64,000 nucleotides of DNA, from NCBI RefSeq assembly GCF_001043055.1, contig NZ_JYLF01000002.1, forward strand, positions 558,001 through 622,000, read 5' to 3'. The notes under the pieces are model-generated. The model was not told where the DNA came from and made no database searches. It was given only the letters and a program-made list of their open reading frames with translations. Each line of letters opens with the position of its first letter. Positions within the stretch are counted from its first letter, which is position 1. Position numbers and translations under genes: made by a program. The stretch comes from Pseudomonas weihenstephanensis (GTDB lineage Bacteria; Pseudomonadota; Gammaproteobacteria; Pseudomonadales; Pseudomonadaceae). This document shows positions 24,477 through 34,303 of the stretch, piece by piece.

Positions 24477-25325
24477 ATGCGCACTTTTCGATTGGTGATT
24501 GCGTGCCCCGACGGTGTCGGCATTGTCGCCAAGGTCAGCAATTTTTTGGCGTCACATAATGGCTGGATCACTGAAGCGAGCCACCACTCGGACGATCAAA
24601 GCGGTTGGTTCTTCATGCGTCACGAAATTCGTGCCGATTCGCTACCGTTTGGAATAGAGGCCTTTCGTGAGGCATTTGCGCCAATCGCCGAAGAGTTTTC
24701 GATGGTGTGGCGCATTACAGACACGGCGCAAAAGAAACGCGTTGTACTGATGGCCAGTCGCGAATCTCACTGCCTGGCGGATTTGCTGCACCGCTGGCAC
24801 AGCGACGAACTGGATTGTGAAATCTCGTGCGTCATATCCAACCACGATGACTTGCGCAGCATGGTCGAGTGGCACGGTATTCCTTACTACCATGTACCGG
24901 TTAACCCCAAGGATAAAGAGCCGGCGTTTGCCGAGGTTTCGCGTCTGGTTAAACAGCATGATGCTGAAGTCGTGGTACTGGCGCGCTATATGCAAATCCT
25001 GCCGCCAGACTTGTGCACCGAATATGCCGGCCAGGTGATCAACATTCACCACAGCTTCCTGCCTTCATTCGTGGGTGCCAAGCCGTACCACCAGGCTTCG
25101 CTGCGCGGCGTGAAACTGATTGGCGCAACGTGCCACTACGTGACTGAAGAGCTGGACGCCGGTCCGATCATCGAACAGGACGTGGTGCGTGTCAGCCACA
25201 GTGACAGCATTGAAGACATGGTGCGTTTCGGTCGTGATGTCGAGAAGATGGTGCTGGCCCGTGGCTTGCGCTATCACCTTGAGGACCGCGTGCTGGTGCA
25301 CGGCAACAAAACCGTGGTGTTCTAG
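24477..25325 (+). CDS. purU: Formyltetrahydrofolate deformylase
   Basis: 282 aa from ATG 24477. N-terminal ACT domain (RLVIACPDGVGIVAKVSNFL, residues 3-80) for glycine/methionine regulation. A C-terminal formyltransferase-type domain follows, with VNPKDKEPAFAEV, NIHHSFLPSF and the catalytic LIGATCHYVTEELDAGPII. Hydrolyses 10-formyl-THF to formate and THF, balancing one-carbon pools and supplying formate for purine synthesis. Length is standard for PurU. Neighbours mvaT and sbcB match PA4314-4316. Confidence 0.95.
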   Translation: MRTFRLVIACPDGVGIVAKVSNFLASHNGWITEASHHSDDQSGWFFMRHEIRADSLPFGIEAFREAFAPIAEEFSMVWRITDTAQKKRVVLMASRESHCLADLLHRWHSDELDCEISCVISNHDDLRSMVEWHGIPYYHVPVNPKDKEPAFAEVSRLVKQHDAEVVVLARYMQILPPDLCTEYAGQVINIHHSFLPSFVGAKPYHQASLRGVKLIGATCHYVTEELDAGPIIEQDVVRVSHSDSIEDMVRFGRDVEKMVLARGLRYHLEDRVLVHGNKTVVF

Positions 25326-25353
25326 GCTGTTGCGCAACCCGCCGCAGTTTTCG

Positions 25354-25436
25354 GCAGTTGCTACGGGAAAGGGGAACAAAACCCGGCGTAGACGCTGCCG
25401 AGCCGCGAGGCTACGATCCGGCGCGAAGCGCCCGTA
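25354..25436. repeat. REP-like repeat fragments
   Basis: CGGCAGTTGCTACGGG at 25354-25369 matches the right arm of the hairpin at 399-451. After a gap, CGTAGACGCTGCCGAGCC..GCGAGGCTACGATCCGGCGCGAAGCGCC resembles another REP core with the pairing GGCGC / GCGCC. These lie between purU and a small ORF, and look like two imperfect REP units. Confidence 0.5.
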
Positions 25437-25452
25437 AGCCAGGAGAGGTGCC

Positions 25453-25626
25453 ATGACCGATCCGCTCGACAAGGCCACATCCTGTGCGCCTGCCACTTTG
25501 GGTGAAGGGTGCCTGAGTCGTTACGACCCGGACGCGCTCAGTCCCGAAGACGGTACGGATTTTCCTGACGCCGCGAGGCTTTGGGATGAGTTGCAGCAAG
25601 ACGCTGAAGTAAACCCTGATCTGTAG
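25453..25626 (+). CDS. Small acidic protein, 57 aa, uncharacterised
   Basis: A complete ORF of 57 codons plus TAG, with AGGAGAGG before ATG 25453, a strong ribosome site. The product is acidic (MTDPLDKATSC..., DPDALSPEDGTDFPDAARLWDEL) with two cysteines (residues 11 and 20). No family recognised; no TM. It lies between purU and the convergent chemoreceptor gene in an otherwise unassigned stretch. Real translation is likely given the ribosome site and lack of competing ORF, but it is not confirmed. Confidence 0.6.
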   Translation: MTDPLDKATSCAPATLGEGCLSRYDPDALSPEDGTDFPDAARLWDELQQDAEVNPDL

Positions 25627-25658
25627 CCGCCACGGGCGGCCACAGATTCACGTCCTGT

Positions 25659-27548
25659 TTAAATGCGGAAACTGCCGACCAGATGTTTCAGGCGCGCGGC
25701 CTGTTGCTCAAGGTCTGAGCAGGCGCGCAACGTGGCTTGCAGGTTTTCGACGCCTTCCTGGTTGAGGGTGTTGATCTCGGTGATGTCCATGTTGATCGAC
25801 TCCACGACCGAGGTCTGCTCCTCCGTCGCCGTGGCCACCGATTGGTTCATGCCATCAATTTCACCAATGCGTTCGGTCACACTGACCAGCCGCTCACCCG
25901 CGCTGTTGGCGATCTGCACGCTGTCCTTGCTGTGCCGCTGGCTCTCTTCCATGGTGCTTACCGAATCGCGGGCGCTGACTTGCAACTCTTCGATCATTTT
26001 CTGCACTTGTTGCGCGGACTCTTGGGTGCGGTGAGCCAGGTTGCGGACCTCATCAGCTACCACGGCAAACCCGCGCCCGGCTTCCCCGGCACGTGCCGCT
26101 TCAATCGCCGCATTCAGAGCCAGCAGGTTGGTCTGCTGCGAAATACTGGTGATCACTTCCAGGATCTGCCCGATGTTCACGGTTTTGTCGTTTAGCGACT
26201 CAATGTGACCACTGGAGGTGCTGAGCATTTGCGACAGTTGTTGCATTGAACCGATGCTGCGTTCAACCACCTGCTGGCCTTCTTCAGCCAGGCCACGTGC
26301 GTCACTGGCTTGATGCGAGGCTTGGGCGGCGTTGCGTGCAATTTCTTGTGCCGCGGCGCCCAGTTCGTTGATGGCGGCGGCCACGCTGTTGGTGCGGCTG
26401 GCTTGCTCGTCAGAATTGAGCATTGAGGAATTGGACGCACTGACCACGCGCAAAGCGACTTCGTTGACATGTTCAGTGGCAGAGGCCACTTCGGTCATGG
26501 AGGTGTGGATGCGCTCAACGAATCGATTGAACGCACTGCCCAATGTGCCGAACTCGTCTTTGGACTCAACGTTCAGGCGGCGGGTGAGGTCGCCTTCGCC
26601 TTCGGCAATGTTTTGCATGGCACGTGTCATCACATGCAGGGGCTGCATCAACAAACGAATCAGCAAACCGAGCAGGGCAATGATCGAGACCACGGCAATC
26701 AGGGTCGCGATGATGGCGGACGTGCGGAACGTGCTGAGCATGGCGAAAGCCTGCTCTTTATCAATCGACAGGCCCACGTACCAGTTGACCGACCCCAGGC
26801 CTTTGACCGGGGCAAAGGTCACGATCCGGGTTTTACCGTCGACCTGGACTTCGCTGATCTCGGTGCTGATCGGTGGTGTGCCTTGAGGGTAGATATCGTT
26901 GAGGTTTTTTGTCACCAGGTTGCTGTCGGGGTGAACCAGGATCTTGCCGTCCGAACTGATCAGAAAGGCATAGCCCATGCCATCAAAATTCAAGGCGTTG
27001 ATCGTGTCAGTGATGGTCTTGAGGGTCAGGTCGGCCCCTATCGCCCCGAGGGTCTGGCCAGCTTTTTTAACCGCCGTGCCAATCGAGATAACCATCTGCC
27101 CGGTGGCCGCATCGATATACGGTTCGGTCAGGCTGGCCCCGTTACTGTTCAGTGCGTTTTTGTACCAAGGGCGGGTGCGCGGGTCATAGCCGTCTGGCAT
27201 TTTGCTGTCCGGACGGATGGTAAAGCCGCCTTGGCTATCACCGTAGTACACCAACATAAACGTGTTGCTGAGGGCTTTTTGCTCCAGCAGGCTGCTGACG
27301 TTGTCCGCTTGCGGGTTAATGGCGATCGATTCGGCCAGGTTTTCACTCAGCACGATGCGCCCGCCCAACCACGTTTGAATGTTGTTGGCGGTGACGTTAC
27401 CCATTTCGTGCAGGTAGTTTTCCAGATTGCTGCGGATGGCGTTGCGCTGCAAATAATCGTTGTAGAGCGTAAATAGCGAGAAAGCGGCTATTACGATCAG
27501 GGACGCGGCAAGCAGGATTTTATGGCTGAAACGCAGGTTTTTATTCAT
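25659..27548 (-). CDS. pctA: Methyl-accepting chemotaxis protein, PctA-type amino acid receptor
   Basis: 629 aa, the exact length of P. aeruginosa PctA and very similar along its N-terminal third ([20 protein letters not shown]). TM1 about residues 10-30; periplasmic dCache_1 domain to about 275; TM2 about 280-305; HAMP; signalling domain with the hairpin tip [19 protein letters not shown]. The dCache amino-acid motif is intact: Y121, R126, W128, Y129, Y144, D146 and D173. It should bind L-amino acids and direct chemotaxis. Located two genes after purU, as pctA/B/C are near PA4309-4314 in PAO1. Which of PctA/B/C it is orthologous to is not settled. Confidence 0.92.
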   Translation of the reverse strand: MNKNLRFSHKILLAASLIVIAAFSLFTLYNDYLQRNAIRSNLENYLHEMGNVTANNIQTWLGGRIVLSENLAESIAINPQADNVSSLLEQKALSNTFMLVYYGDSQGGFTIRPDSKMPDGYDPRTRPWYKNALNSNGASLTEPYIDAATGQMVISIGTAVKKAGQTLGAIGADLTLKTITDTINALNFDGMGYAFLISSDGKILVHPDSNLVTKNLNDIYPQGTPPISTEISEVQVDGKTRIVTFAPVKGLGSVNWYVGLSIDKEQAFAMLSTFRTSAIIATLIAVVSIIALLGLLIRLLMQPLHVMTRAMQNIAEGEGDLTRRLNVESKDEFGTLGSAFNRFVERIHTSMTEVASATEHVNEVALRVVSASNSSMLNSDEQASRTNSVAAAINELGAAAQEIARNAAQASHQASDARGLAEEGQQVVERSIGSMQQLSQMLSTSSGHIESLNDKTVNIGQILEVITSISQQTNLLALNAAIEAARAGEAGRGFAVVADEVRNLAHRTQESAQQVQKMIEELQVSARDSVSTMEESQRHSKDSVQIANSAGERLVSVTERIGEIDGMNQSVATATEEQTSVVESINMDITEINTLNQEGVENLQATLRACSDLEQQAARLKHLVGSFRI

Positions 27549-27744
27549 GGCTTGAAGGGTCCGCTAAGGTCTAAAAGTTCGATGCCTACCAACTTGAAAT
27601 GCGTGCAACATAGAAATCGCTGACAGAACCGGAGCAATTTCTATATTTGTTTGCGCTCTTTCCGAAATTAAATTCGGATTTTTCTGGTCTAGCATTAACT
27701 CTGTATCGACGTGTCATCGCGAAAGATTAATCAAAGGTGGGAAA

Positions 27745-29223
27745 ATGCCTGACTCCTCAGCTCTACTTCTCGGCGCCGACCTTGCGGGTCAGCCTATCGC
27801 TCAGTCTTTGCGCCTGGCCAATCGTCATGGCCTGGTCGCGGGGGCGACGGGGACAGGTAAAACCGTGACCCTGCAACGCCTGGCAGAGCAATTCAGTGAT
27901 GCTGGCGTGGCGGTGTTCGCGGCCGATATCAAGGGTGATCTGTGCGGCCTGGGGGCGGCCGGTAACCCGCAAGGCAAAATCGCTGAACGGATCGCGGGCA
28001 TGCCGTGGCTCAATTATCAGCCTCAGGCTTATCCAGTGACGTTGTGGGATATCCAGGGCAAAACAGGCCATCCATTGCGCACCACCTTGAGTGAAATGGG
28101 GCCGTTATTGTTGGGTAGCTTGTTGGAGCTGACAGACAGTCAGCAGTCAGCGCTGTATGCGGCGTTCAAGGTGGCGGACCGTGAGGGGCTGTTGCTGTTG
28201 GATCTTAAAGACCTCAAGGCGCTGCTTAACCACCTGCGTGAACACCCTGAGGTATTGGGGGATGACGCGGCCTTGATGACCACAGGCTCCAGCCAGGCGC
28301 TGTTGCGCAGGCTGGCAACGCTGGAGCAGCAAGGCGCAGAAGCGTTGTTTGGCGAGCCGGCGTTGCAGCTGGAAGATATCTTGCAACCGAGCAGTGATGG
28401 CCGCGGGCGTATTCACCTGCTCGATGCCAGTCGCTTGGTGCATGAAGCGCCCAAGGTGTATGCCACCTTCTTGCTGTGGCTGTTGGCCGAGTTGTTTGAG
28501 CAGTTGCCGGAGCGTGGCGATGCTGAAAAGCCGCTGCTGGCCCTGTTTTTTGATGAGGCGCATTTATTATTCGCGGGCACGCCCAAGGCGCTTCAGGACC
28601 GACTGGAGCAAGTAGTCAGGCTGATTCGCTCCAAAGGTGTCGGCGTGTACTTCGTCACACAATCGCCTGCGGACTTGCCCGACACGGTGCTGGCTCAACT
28701 GGGGTTGCGTATTCAGCACGGCTTGCGGGCGTTTACGGCTAAAGAGCAAAAGTCGCTCAGGGCTGTGGCCGAAGGCTTTCGCCCCAATCCAGCTTTCGAT
28801 GCCTTGGCGGTGCTCACGGAGTTGGGCACCGGTGAAGCGTTGGTCGGCATGCTGGAAGACAAAGGTACGCCGGCGATGGTGCAGCGCGTGCTGATCGCGC
28901 CGCCTCAATCGCGAATCGGGCCGTTGACGGACGCCGAGCGTGGCGCATTAATCGCCCGTTCCCCGTTGCAGGGCCGTTACGACAAACCCATTGACCGTGA
29001 GTCTGCTTATGAAGTGCTTATGGCGCGTAAAGGTGGCGTGCCTGAGGGGCAAGCGCCAGTCGCGCCAAAAGAGCCGGGGTTTCTGGATCAGGCGGGCGAG
29101 TTTTTGGGTACCTCGACCGGCAAGGCGCTGCAATCAATGGCGCGCCAGGCCGTAAACCAGATGGGACGCCAATTGGTCCGCGGCTTGTTGGGTTCGTTAC
29201 TGGGCACCAGCAAACGTAAATAA
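27745..29223 (+). CDS. HerA/DUF853-family ATPase (YjgR-like)
   Basis: 492 aa. Walker A GATGTGKTVTLQRLAEQ (about residue 33), Walker B LLALFFDEAHLLF (about residue 263), and VTQSPADLPDTVLAQLG as sensor. These are marks of the HerA/FtsK-related DUF853 family (E. coli YjgR is about 500 aa). Family members are bacterial relatives of archaeal HerA, suspected to move DNA; function unproven. A Gly/Ser/Met/Gln-rich C-terminal tail (residues ~455-492) may be an amphipathic helix. Divergent from the chemoreceptor gene. A GGTGGG site precedes ATG 27745. Confidence 0.85.
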   Translation: MPDSSALLLGADLAGQPIAQSLRLANRHGLVAGATGTGKTVTLQRLAEQFSDAGVAVFAADIKGDLCGLGAAGNPQGKIAERIAGMPWLNYQPQAYPVTLWDIQGKTGHPLRTTLSEMGPLLLGSLLELTDSQQSALYAAFKVADREGLLLLDLKDLKALLNHLREHPEVLGDDAALMTTGSSQALLRRLATLEQQGAEALFGEPALQLEDILQPSSDGRGRIHLLDASRLVHEAPKVYATFLLWLLAELFEQLPERGDAEKPLLALFFDEAHLLFAGTPKALQDRLEQVVRLIRSKGVGVYFVTQSPADLPDTVLAQLGLRIQHGLRAFTAKEQKSLRAVAEGFRPNPAFDALAVLTELGTGEALVGMLEDKGTPAMVQRVLIAPPQSRIGPLTDAERGALIARSPLQGRYDKPIDRESAYEVLMARKGGVPEGQAPVAPKEPGFLDQAGEFLGTSTGKALQSMARQAVNQMGRQLVRGLLGSLLGTSKRK

Positions 29224-29238
29224 ACGGGCGGGTAATGG

Positions 29239-29299
29239 CTGTCGCAGGCTGCTCGCTTTTAAAGCGCGCACCTCAAGAGAGGTTTGCAGCTTGCGGCAG
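29239..29299. repeat. Degenerate REP-like inverted repeat
   Basis: CTGTCGCAGGCTGC (29239-29252) and GCAGCTTGCGGCAG (29286-29299) are complementary at 12 of 14 positions across a 33-base centre. It lies in the convergent gap after the DUF853 gene and dciA, and may double as a terminator. Confidence 0.4.
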
Positions 29300-29302
29300 T
29301 GA

Positions 29303-29767
29303 CTATGTAGGTTCGGGTTTAGGCTTCGCGTGACTGGCCAGGCGTTCAAGGGCTGCGCGCAGTGCGGGGTCGGTAATGCCTTCGGCCGTTGCCTGAATGG
29401 TTTGTGCGGCGCCCTCTGACAAATCCAGCGTGTGGCCTGCCACTTTGGCCAGCACGGTGGGCGGCTGCACCTTGAATAAAATCCGGGTCAGACTGGCGAA
29501 TTCATCAAACGCTTGTAATTGACGCTGCAAGCGTTTTTGTTGATAGCGCAGGCGGGTCGCCCAATGCCCATCGGTCACGATTAACAACAGGCTGCCTTCA
29601 CGCCATGAGGCTACGTGGCAATGCTCACGCGCTGCCGGTTGAAGCTGGCTCTCAAGCAGGCGTTGCAGGTGCGCCAGGCGCCGTGCGTGGCCAAAAATGG
29701 CTTTTAGCGGCTTGGCCTCGCGCAGCAGGACGGAGGGTGCCCGAGCTGGATGTGGGCGAAATGCCAT
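29303..29767 (-). CDS. dciA: DciA-type DnaB helicase loader/operator
   Basis: 154 aa, a DUF721 protein. Core: REAKPLKAIFGHARRLAHLQRLLESQLQP (KH-like N-terminal domain) and VASWREGSLLLIVTDGHWATRLRYQQKRLQ, followed by a low-complexity C-terminal tail (HAKPKPEPT). DciA replaces DnaC in most bacteria, loading or operating the replicative helicase DnaB. The position immediately upstream of secA and divergent from it is conserved in Pseudomonas (PA4405-4403). Confidence 0.88.
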   Translation of the reverse strand: MAFRPHPARAPSVLLREAKPLKAIFGHARRLAHLQRLLESQLQPAAREHCHVASWREGSLLLIVTDGHWATRLRYQQKRLQRQLQAFDEFASLTRILFKVQPPTVLAKVAGHTLDLSEGAAQTIQATAEGITDPALRAALERLASHAKPKPEPT

Positions 29768-30075
29768 GTTCTAACACCTGGGAAAACTGAGGCGCAATCT
29801 TAGCAGAATCCACCCCTGTGGCTGTGTTTGATCCTGCCGTAAACGGCTTTCGCTGCAAAATCAATGGGTAACTTATTCGCCTTATGGGTTGAAGTTCAGC
29901 AAAAAGCCCTTATTTTAGTGAAGCCCCGTCACAACGCTGTACCAGTATCGTGGAATAACGCCACTTTCCTCACCGCCGTTTCCGGGTAGAATGCTCGTTC
30001 GCATGCGGCCATCAGGGCTGCTCGGGCGACTCTCGGGGCCGCCCTCCATCCCTATGTGTGGAAGATCCTGCCGAT
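29768..30075. other. dciA-secA divergent intergenic region
   Basis: 308 bases. A TAGAAT -10-like box at 29987-29992 lies about 90 bases before the SecA start, with a weak upstream -35. The TGCTCGGGCGACTCTCGGGGCC stretch before secA is GC-rich but forms no convincing hairpin. No SecM-like upstream ORF is visible, in contrast to E. coli. No further gene seen. Confidence 0.35.
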
Positions 30076-32829
30076 ATGTTTGCGCCTTTGTTAAAGAAAC
30101 TTTTTGGAAGCAAGAACGAGCGCGAAGTTAAACGCATGCTCAAGACGGTACAGGTCGTTAATGCCTTCGAAGAGCAAATGGTTGCTCTGACTGATGAGCA
30201 ATTGCGCGCCAAGACCGAAGAGTTCAAGGCCCGCATAGCCAAAGGTGAGACCCTCGATCAACTCCTGCCAGAAGCCTTTGCGGTGTGCCGCGAAGCGGGC
30301 AAACGCGTCATGGGCATGCGCCACTTTGACGTGCAGTTGATCGGTGGCATGACCTTGCACGAAGGCATGATCGCAGAAATGCGTACCGGTGAAGGTAAGA
30401 CCTTGGTCGCGACCTTGGGCGTTTACCTCAACGCGTTGTCCGGCAAGGGCGTACACGTGGTGACGGTGAACGACTACCTCGCCCGCCGAGATGCCAACTG
30501 GATGCGTCCGCTCTACGAATTCCTCGGTCTGACTGTCGGTGTTGTCACGCCGTTTCAGCCGCCACAGGAAAAACGCGAAGCTTACGCTGCCGATATCACC
30601 TACGGCACCAACAACGAATTCGGCTTCGATTACCTGCGCGACAACATGGCTTTCAGCATGGAAGAAAAATTCCAGCGTGAGCTTAACTTCGCCGTAATCG
30701 ACGAAGTCGACTCGATCCTCATCGACGAAGCTCGTACGCCGCTGATCATCTCGGGTCAGGCCGAAGACAGCTCCAAGCTGTACACCGAAATCAACAAGCT
30801 GATCCCGCGTCTCGAACAGCACATCGAAGAAGTGGAAGGCGAAGTGACCAAAGCCGGTCATTACTCCATCGACGAGAAGACCCGTCAGGTCGAACTGAAC
30901 GAAGCCGGTCACCAGTTCGTTGAAGAAATGCTCACCCAGATCGGTTTGCTCGCAGAAGGCGAAAGCCTGTACTCGGCGCACAACCTGGGTTTGTTGACCC
31001 ACGTGTACGCAGCGCTGCGTGCTCACAAGCTGTTCCATCGCAACGTTGAATACATCGTTGAAGACGGCCAGGTACTGCTGGTTGACGAGCACACCGGGCG
31101 TACCATGCCGGGTCGTCGCCTGTCCGAAGGCCTGCACCAGGCCATCGAAGCGAAAGAAGGCCTGAACATTCAGGCAGAAAGCCAGACCCTGGCGTCGACC
31201 ACTTTCCAGAACTACTTCCGCCTGTACAACAAGCTGTCCGGCATGACCGGTACGGCGGACACCGAAGCGTTCGAGTTCCACCAGATCTACGGTCTGTCGG
31301 TGATGGTAATTCCGCCGAACAAGCCGCTGGCGCGTAAAGACTACAACGATCTGGTGTTCCTGACCGCTGACGAGAAGTACGCGGCGATTGTGGCTGACAT
31401 CAAAGACTGCATGGCCAAGGGCCGTCCGGTACTGGTCGGTACGGCGACCATCGAAACCTCCGAGCACATGTCCAACCTGCTTAACAAGGAAGGCATCGAG
31501 CACAAGGTTCTGAACGCCAAGTTTCACGAAAAAGAAGCTGAAATCATTGCACAGGCCGGTCGTCCGGGTGCGCTGACCATCGCCACCAACATGGCCGGTC
31601 GTGGTACTGACATCCTGCTGGGCGGTAACTGGGAAGTGGAAGTGGCGTCCCTTGAGAACCCGACGCCTGAGCAAATCGCACAAATCAAGGCCGATTGGCA
31701 GAAGCGTCACCAGCAAGTGCTGGAGTCGGGCGGCCTGCATGTGATCGCTTCCGAGCGTCACGAATCGCGTCGTATCGACAACCAGTTGCGTGGTCGTGCC
31801 GGTCGCCAGGGTGACGCGGGTTCCAGCCGTTTCTACCTGTCGCTGGAAGACAGCCTGATGCGTATTTTCGCCTCTGACCGGGTGAAGAACTTCATGAAGG
31901 CGTTGGGCATGCAGTCTGGCGAAGCGATTGAGCACCGTATGGTGACCAACGCTATCGAGAAGGCTCAGCGCAAGGTTGAAGGGCGCAACTTCGATATCCG
32001 TAAGCAATTGCTGGAGTTCGATGACGTCAACAACGAGCAGCGTAAAGTGATTTATCACATGCGTAACACGTTGCTTGCCGCCGATAACATCGGTGAAACC
32101 ATCGCTGACTTCCGCAAAGACGTGCTCGACAGCACGATCAGCGCTCACATTGCGCCACAATCGCTGCCTGAACAGTGGGACGTGGCAGGTCTGGAAGCCG
32201 CCATCGAAAGCGGTTTTGGCGTGAAGTTGCCGATTCAGCAGTGGCTTGATGAAGACGATCACCTGTACGAAGAAACACTGCGTGAGAAGCTGCTGAGCGA
32301 ATTGATCGCGGCTTACAACGAGAAAGAAGAGCAGGCGGGCGCTGAGGCGCTGCGCACCTTCGAGAAGCAAATTGTGTTGCGCGTGCTGGACGACCTGTGG
32401 AAAGACCACCTGTCGACCATGGACCACCTGCGCCACGGGATTCACTTGCGCGGTTATGCGCAAAAGAACCCGAAGCAGGAGTACAAGCGCGAGTCGTTCA
32501 ACCTGTTCTCCGAGCTGCTTGATTCGATCAAGCGCGATTCGATCCGTGTGTTGTCGCACGTACAGGTTCGTCGCGAAGACCCGGTCGAAGAAGAAGCGCG
32601 TCTGCGTCAGGAAGCGGAAGAGCTGGCCTCGCGCATGCAGTTCCAGCATGCCGAAGCACCGGGCCTTGATCAGCCGGACGCATTGGCCCAAGTGCTCGAA
32701 GGCGCCGATGTCGATGAAGTGACCACGGCCAATGATCCTGTTCGTAACGAGCAGAAGCTGGGTCGTAACGAGTTGTGCTACTGCGGCTCGGGCAAGAAAT
32801 TCAAGCACTGTCACGGGCAAATCAACTAA
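30076..32829 (+). CDS. secA: Protein translocase subunit SecA
   Basis: 917 aa from ATG 30076 (a GTG-led frame begins 18 bases earlier; the family begins [19 protein letters not shown]). NBD1 Walker [16 protein letters not shown] (about residue 102) and [18 protein letters not shown]2 contains [10 protein letters not shown] and [10 protein letters not shown]; the preprotein cross-linking, helical wing and scaffold domains follow. The C-terminal zinc-binding motif [19 protein letters not shown] is present, which binds SecB and phospholipid. Drives SecYEG-dependent export by ATP hydrolysis. Neighbours dciA and argJ are as in P. aeruginosa. A strong terminator follows. Confidence 0.97.
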   Translation: MFAPLLKKLFGSKNEREVKRMLKTVQVVNAFEEQMVALTDEQLRAKTEEFKARIAKGETLDQLLPEAFAVCREAGKRVMGMRHFDVQLIGGMTLHEGMIAEMRTGEGKTLVATLGVYLNALSGKGVHVVTVNDYLARRDANWMRPLYEFLGLTVGVVTPFQPPQEKREAYAADITYGTNNEFGFDYLRDNMAFSMEEKFQRELNFAVIDEVDSILIDEARTPLIISGQAEDSSKLYTEINKLIPRLEQHIEEVEGEVTKAGHYSIDEKTRQVELNEAGHQFVEEMLTQIGLLAEGESLYSAHNLGLLTHVYAALRAHKLFHRNVEYIVEDGQVLLVDEHTGRTMPGRRLSEGLHQAIEAKEGLNIQAESQTLASTTFQNYFRLYNKLSGMTGTADTEAFEFHQIYGLSVMVIPPNKPLARKDYNDLVFLTADEKYAAIVADIKDCMAKGRPVLVGTATIETSEHMSNLLNKEGIEHKVLNAKFHEKEAEIIAQAGRPGALTIATNMAGRGTDILLGGNWEVEVASLENPTPEQIAQIKADWQKRHQQVLESGGLHVIASERHESRRIDNQLRGRAGRQGDAGSSRFYLSLEDSLMRIFASDRVKNFMKALGMQSGEAIEHRMVTNAIEKAQRKVEGRNFDIRKQLLEFDDVNNEQRKVIYHMRNTLLAADNIGETIADFRKDVLDSTISAHIAPQSLPEQWDVAGLEAAIESGFGVKLPIQQWLDEDDHLYEETLREKLLSELIAAYNEKEEQAGAEALRTFEKQIVLRVLDDLWKDHLSTMDHLRHGIHLRGYAQKNPKQEYKRESFNLFSELLDSIKRDSIRVLSHVQVRREDPVEEEARLRQEAEELASRMQFQHAEAPGLDQPDALAQVLEGADVDEVTTANDPVRNEQKLGRNELCYCGSGKKFKHCHGQIN

Positions 32830-32861
32830 GTAGCCTGTTTCAACTGCTGAAGAAACACCTG

Positions 32862-32895
32862 CGCCGCGACCGGCAATAGCCGTCGCGGCGTTTTA
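32862..32895 (+). terminator. Rho-independent terminator of secA
   Basis: A perfect 9-base stem CGCCGCGAC / GTCGCGGCG with loop CGGCAATAGCC, followed by TTTTACCTTT. It lies 33 bases after the secA stop. Confidence 0.88.
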
Positions 32896-32948
32896 CCTTT
32901 GAATTCCCGCCTTTGAGGGCGGCGCACACATCTAAATAGGAGCGCATC

Positions 32949-34166
32949 ATGGCGGTTGGTCTTGGTCCTTTGCCCACTTTGCACCCGGTTGCAGGTTTTG
33001 AACTGGGGATTGCTTCAGCCGGTATCAAGCGGGTGGGGCGTAAGGATGTGGTGGTGATGCGCTGCGCCGAAGGCTCCAGCGTGGCCGGAGTGTTCACTCT
33101 GAACGCATTCTGTGCGGCGCCGGTGATCCTGGCCAAGCAGCGCGTGCACGGTGCTGTGCGGTATTTGCTGACCAACACCGGCAATGCCAACGCCGGGACG
33201 GGAGCGCAGGGTCTGGCGGCTGCGACCCGCACGTGTGCCAAATTGGCCGAGTTGACGGGTGTGGAGGCCAGCGCCGTGCTGCCTTACTCCACTGGCGTCA
33301 TCGGTGAGCCGTTGCCGGTCGAAAAAATTGAAAGCGCCCTTCAGGCTGCGCTCGATGACCTTAGCGAAAACAACTGGGCACAAGCCGCTACCGGCATCAT
33401 GACCACAGACACTTTGCCCAAAGGTGCAAGCCGTCAGTTTCAGCACGAGGGTGTGACCATCACCGTGACCGGTATCAGCAAAGGTGCGGGGATGATTCGT
33501 CCCAACATGGCGACCATGTTGGGTTACATCGCCACTGATGCCAAAGTGTCGCGTGAGGTGCTGCAAAACCTGTTGCTCGATGGCGCTAACAAGTCGTTCA
33601 ACCGCATCACCATCGATGGCGATACCTCGACCAACGATTGCTGCATGTTGATCGCCACCGGCAAGGCTGATGTGCCTGAAATCACCGAAGCGCGGGGTCC
33701 ATTGTTCGATGCGCTGAAACACGCGGTGCTTGAGGTGTGCATGGACGTGGCTCAAGCCATCGTGCGTGACGGCGAGGGCGCAACCAAGTTTGTGACCGTT
33801 GAAGTCAATGGTGGGGCGAATCATCAGGAATGCCTGGATGTGGGTTACACCGTGGCGCACTCGCCGCTGATCAAAACCGCGCTGTTTGCCAGCGACCCTA
33901 ACTGGGGACGTATTCTGGCGGCGGTAGGGCGCGCAGGCGTGCCTGAGCTGGACGTCAGCAAAATTGATGTGTTCCTCGGTGAGGTGTGCATTGCCAGCGG
34001 CGGCGCTCGTGCGACGACGTACACCGAAGAGCAAGGCTCGGCGGTCATGGCGCGCGAAGAAATCACCATTCGCATTGAGCTGGGGCGTGGTGCATGCAGC
34101 GAGACTATCTGGACCACTGACTTGTCCCACGAGTACGTGAAAATCAACGCCGAATACCGTACCTGA
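32949..34166 (+). CDS. argJ: Glutamate N-acetyltransferase / ornithine acetyltransferase
   Basis: 405 aa from ATG 32949. Class I ArgJ, self-cleaving: the scissile region GMIRPNMATMLGYIATDA contains the Thr/Ala boundary that generates the beta chain, and NANAGTGAQG and the C-terminal ATTYTEEQGSAVM follow. Catalyses the acetyl transfer from N-acetylornithine to glutamate, recycling acetyl in arginine biosynthesis. ArgJ of Pseudomonas may be bifunctional; not decidable from sequence. Monocistronic; AGGAG upstream. An inverted repeat 12 bases downstream may terminate it. Confidence 0.95.
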   Translation: MAVGLGPLPTLHPVAGFELGIASAGIKRVGRKDVVVMRCAEGSSVAGVFTLNAFCAAPVILAKQRVHGAVRYLLTNTGNANAGTGAQGLAAATRTCAKLAELTGVEASAVLPYSTGVIGEPLPVEKIESALQAALDDLSENNWAQAATGIMTTDTLPKGASRQFQHEGVTITVTGISKGAGMIRPNMATMLGYIATDAKVSREVLQNLLLDGANKSFNRITIDGDTSTNDCCMLIATGKADVPEITEARGPLFDALKHAVLEVCMDVAQAIVRDGEGATKFVTVEVNGGANHQECLDVGYTVAHSPLIKTALFASDPNWGRILAAVGRAGVPELDVSKIDVFLGEVCIASGGARATTYTEEQGSAVMAREEITIRIELGRGACSETIWTTDLSHEYVKINAEYRT

Positions 34167-34178
34167 GTGTTTCGACAT

Positions 34179-34215
34179 TGCCTGTCAGTCACCGCGTGAG
34201 CATGAATGACAGGCA
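34179..34215. repeat. Inverted repeat downstream of argJ
   Basis: TGCCTGTCA (34179-34187) and TGACAGGCA (34207-34215), a perfect 9-base inverted repeat with a 19-base centre. It has no T-run; it may be a weak terminator or an attenuator-like structure of argJ, or the start of control for the downstream Nudix-ThiE gene. Confidence 0.4.
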
Positions 34216-34303
34216 GGGTTGGCAGGTCTGCGCAAGATACAGCGGTTGAGCGGTGACCTGCGCTCAAGGCATGGCAATAGGCCGGATCAAAGGAAGTACA
34301 AGT

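Noticed and set aside
30091..32820. 909-aa minus-strand frame opposite secA
   Set aside because: Shadow of the GC-biased codon usage of secA; composition is Phe/Val/His/Gln-rich with no domain.
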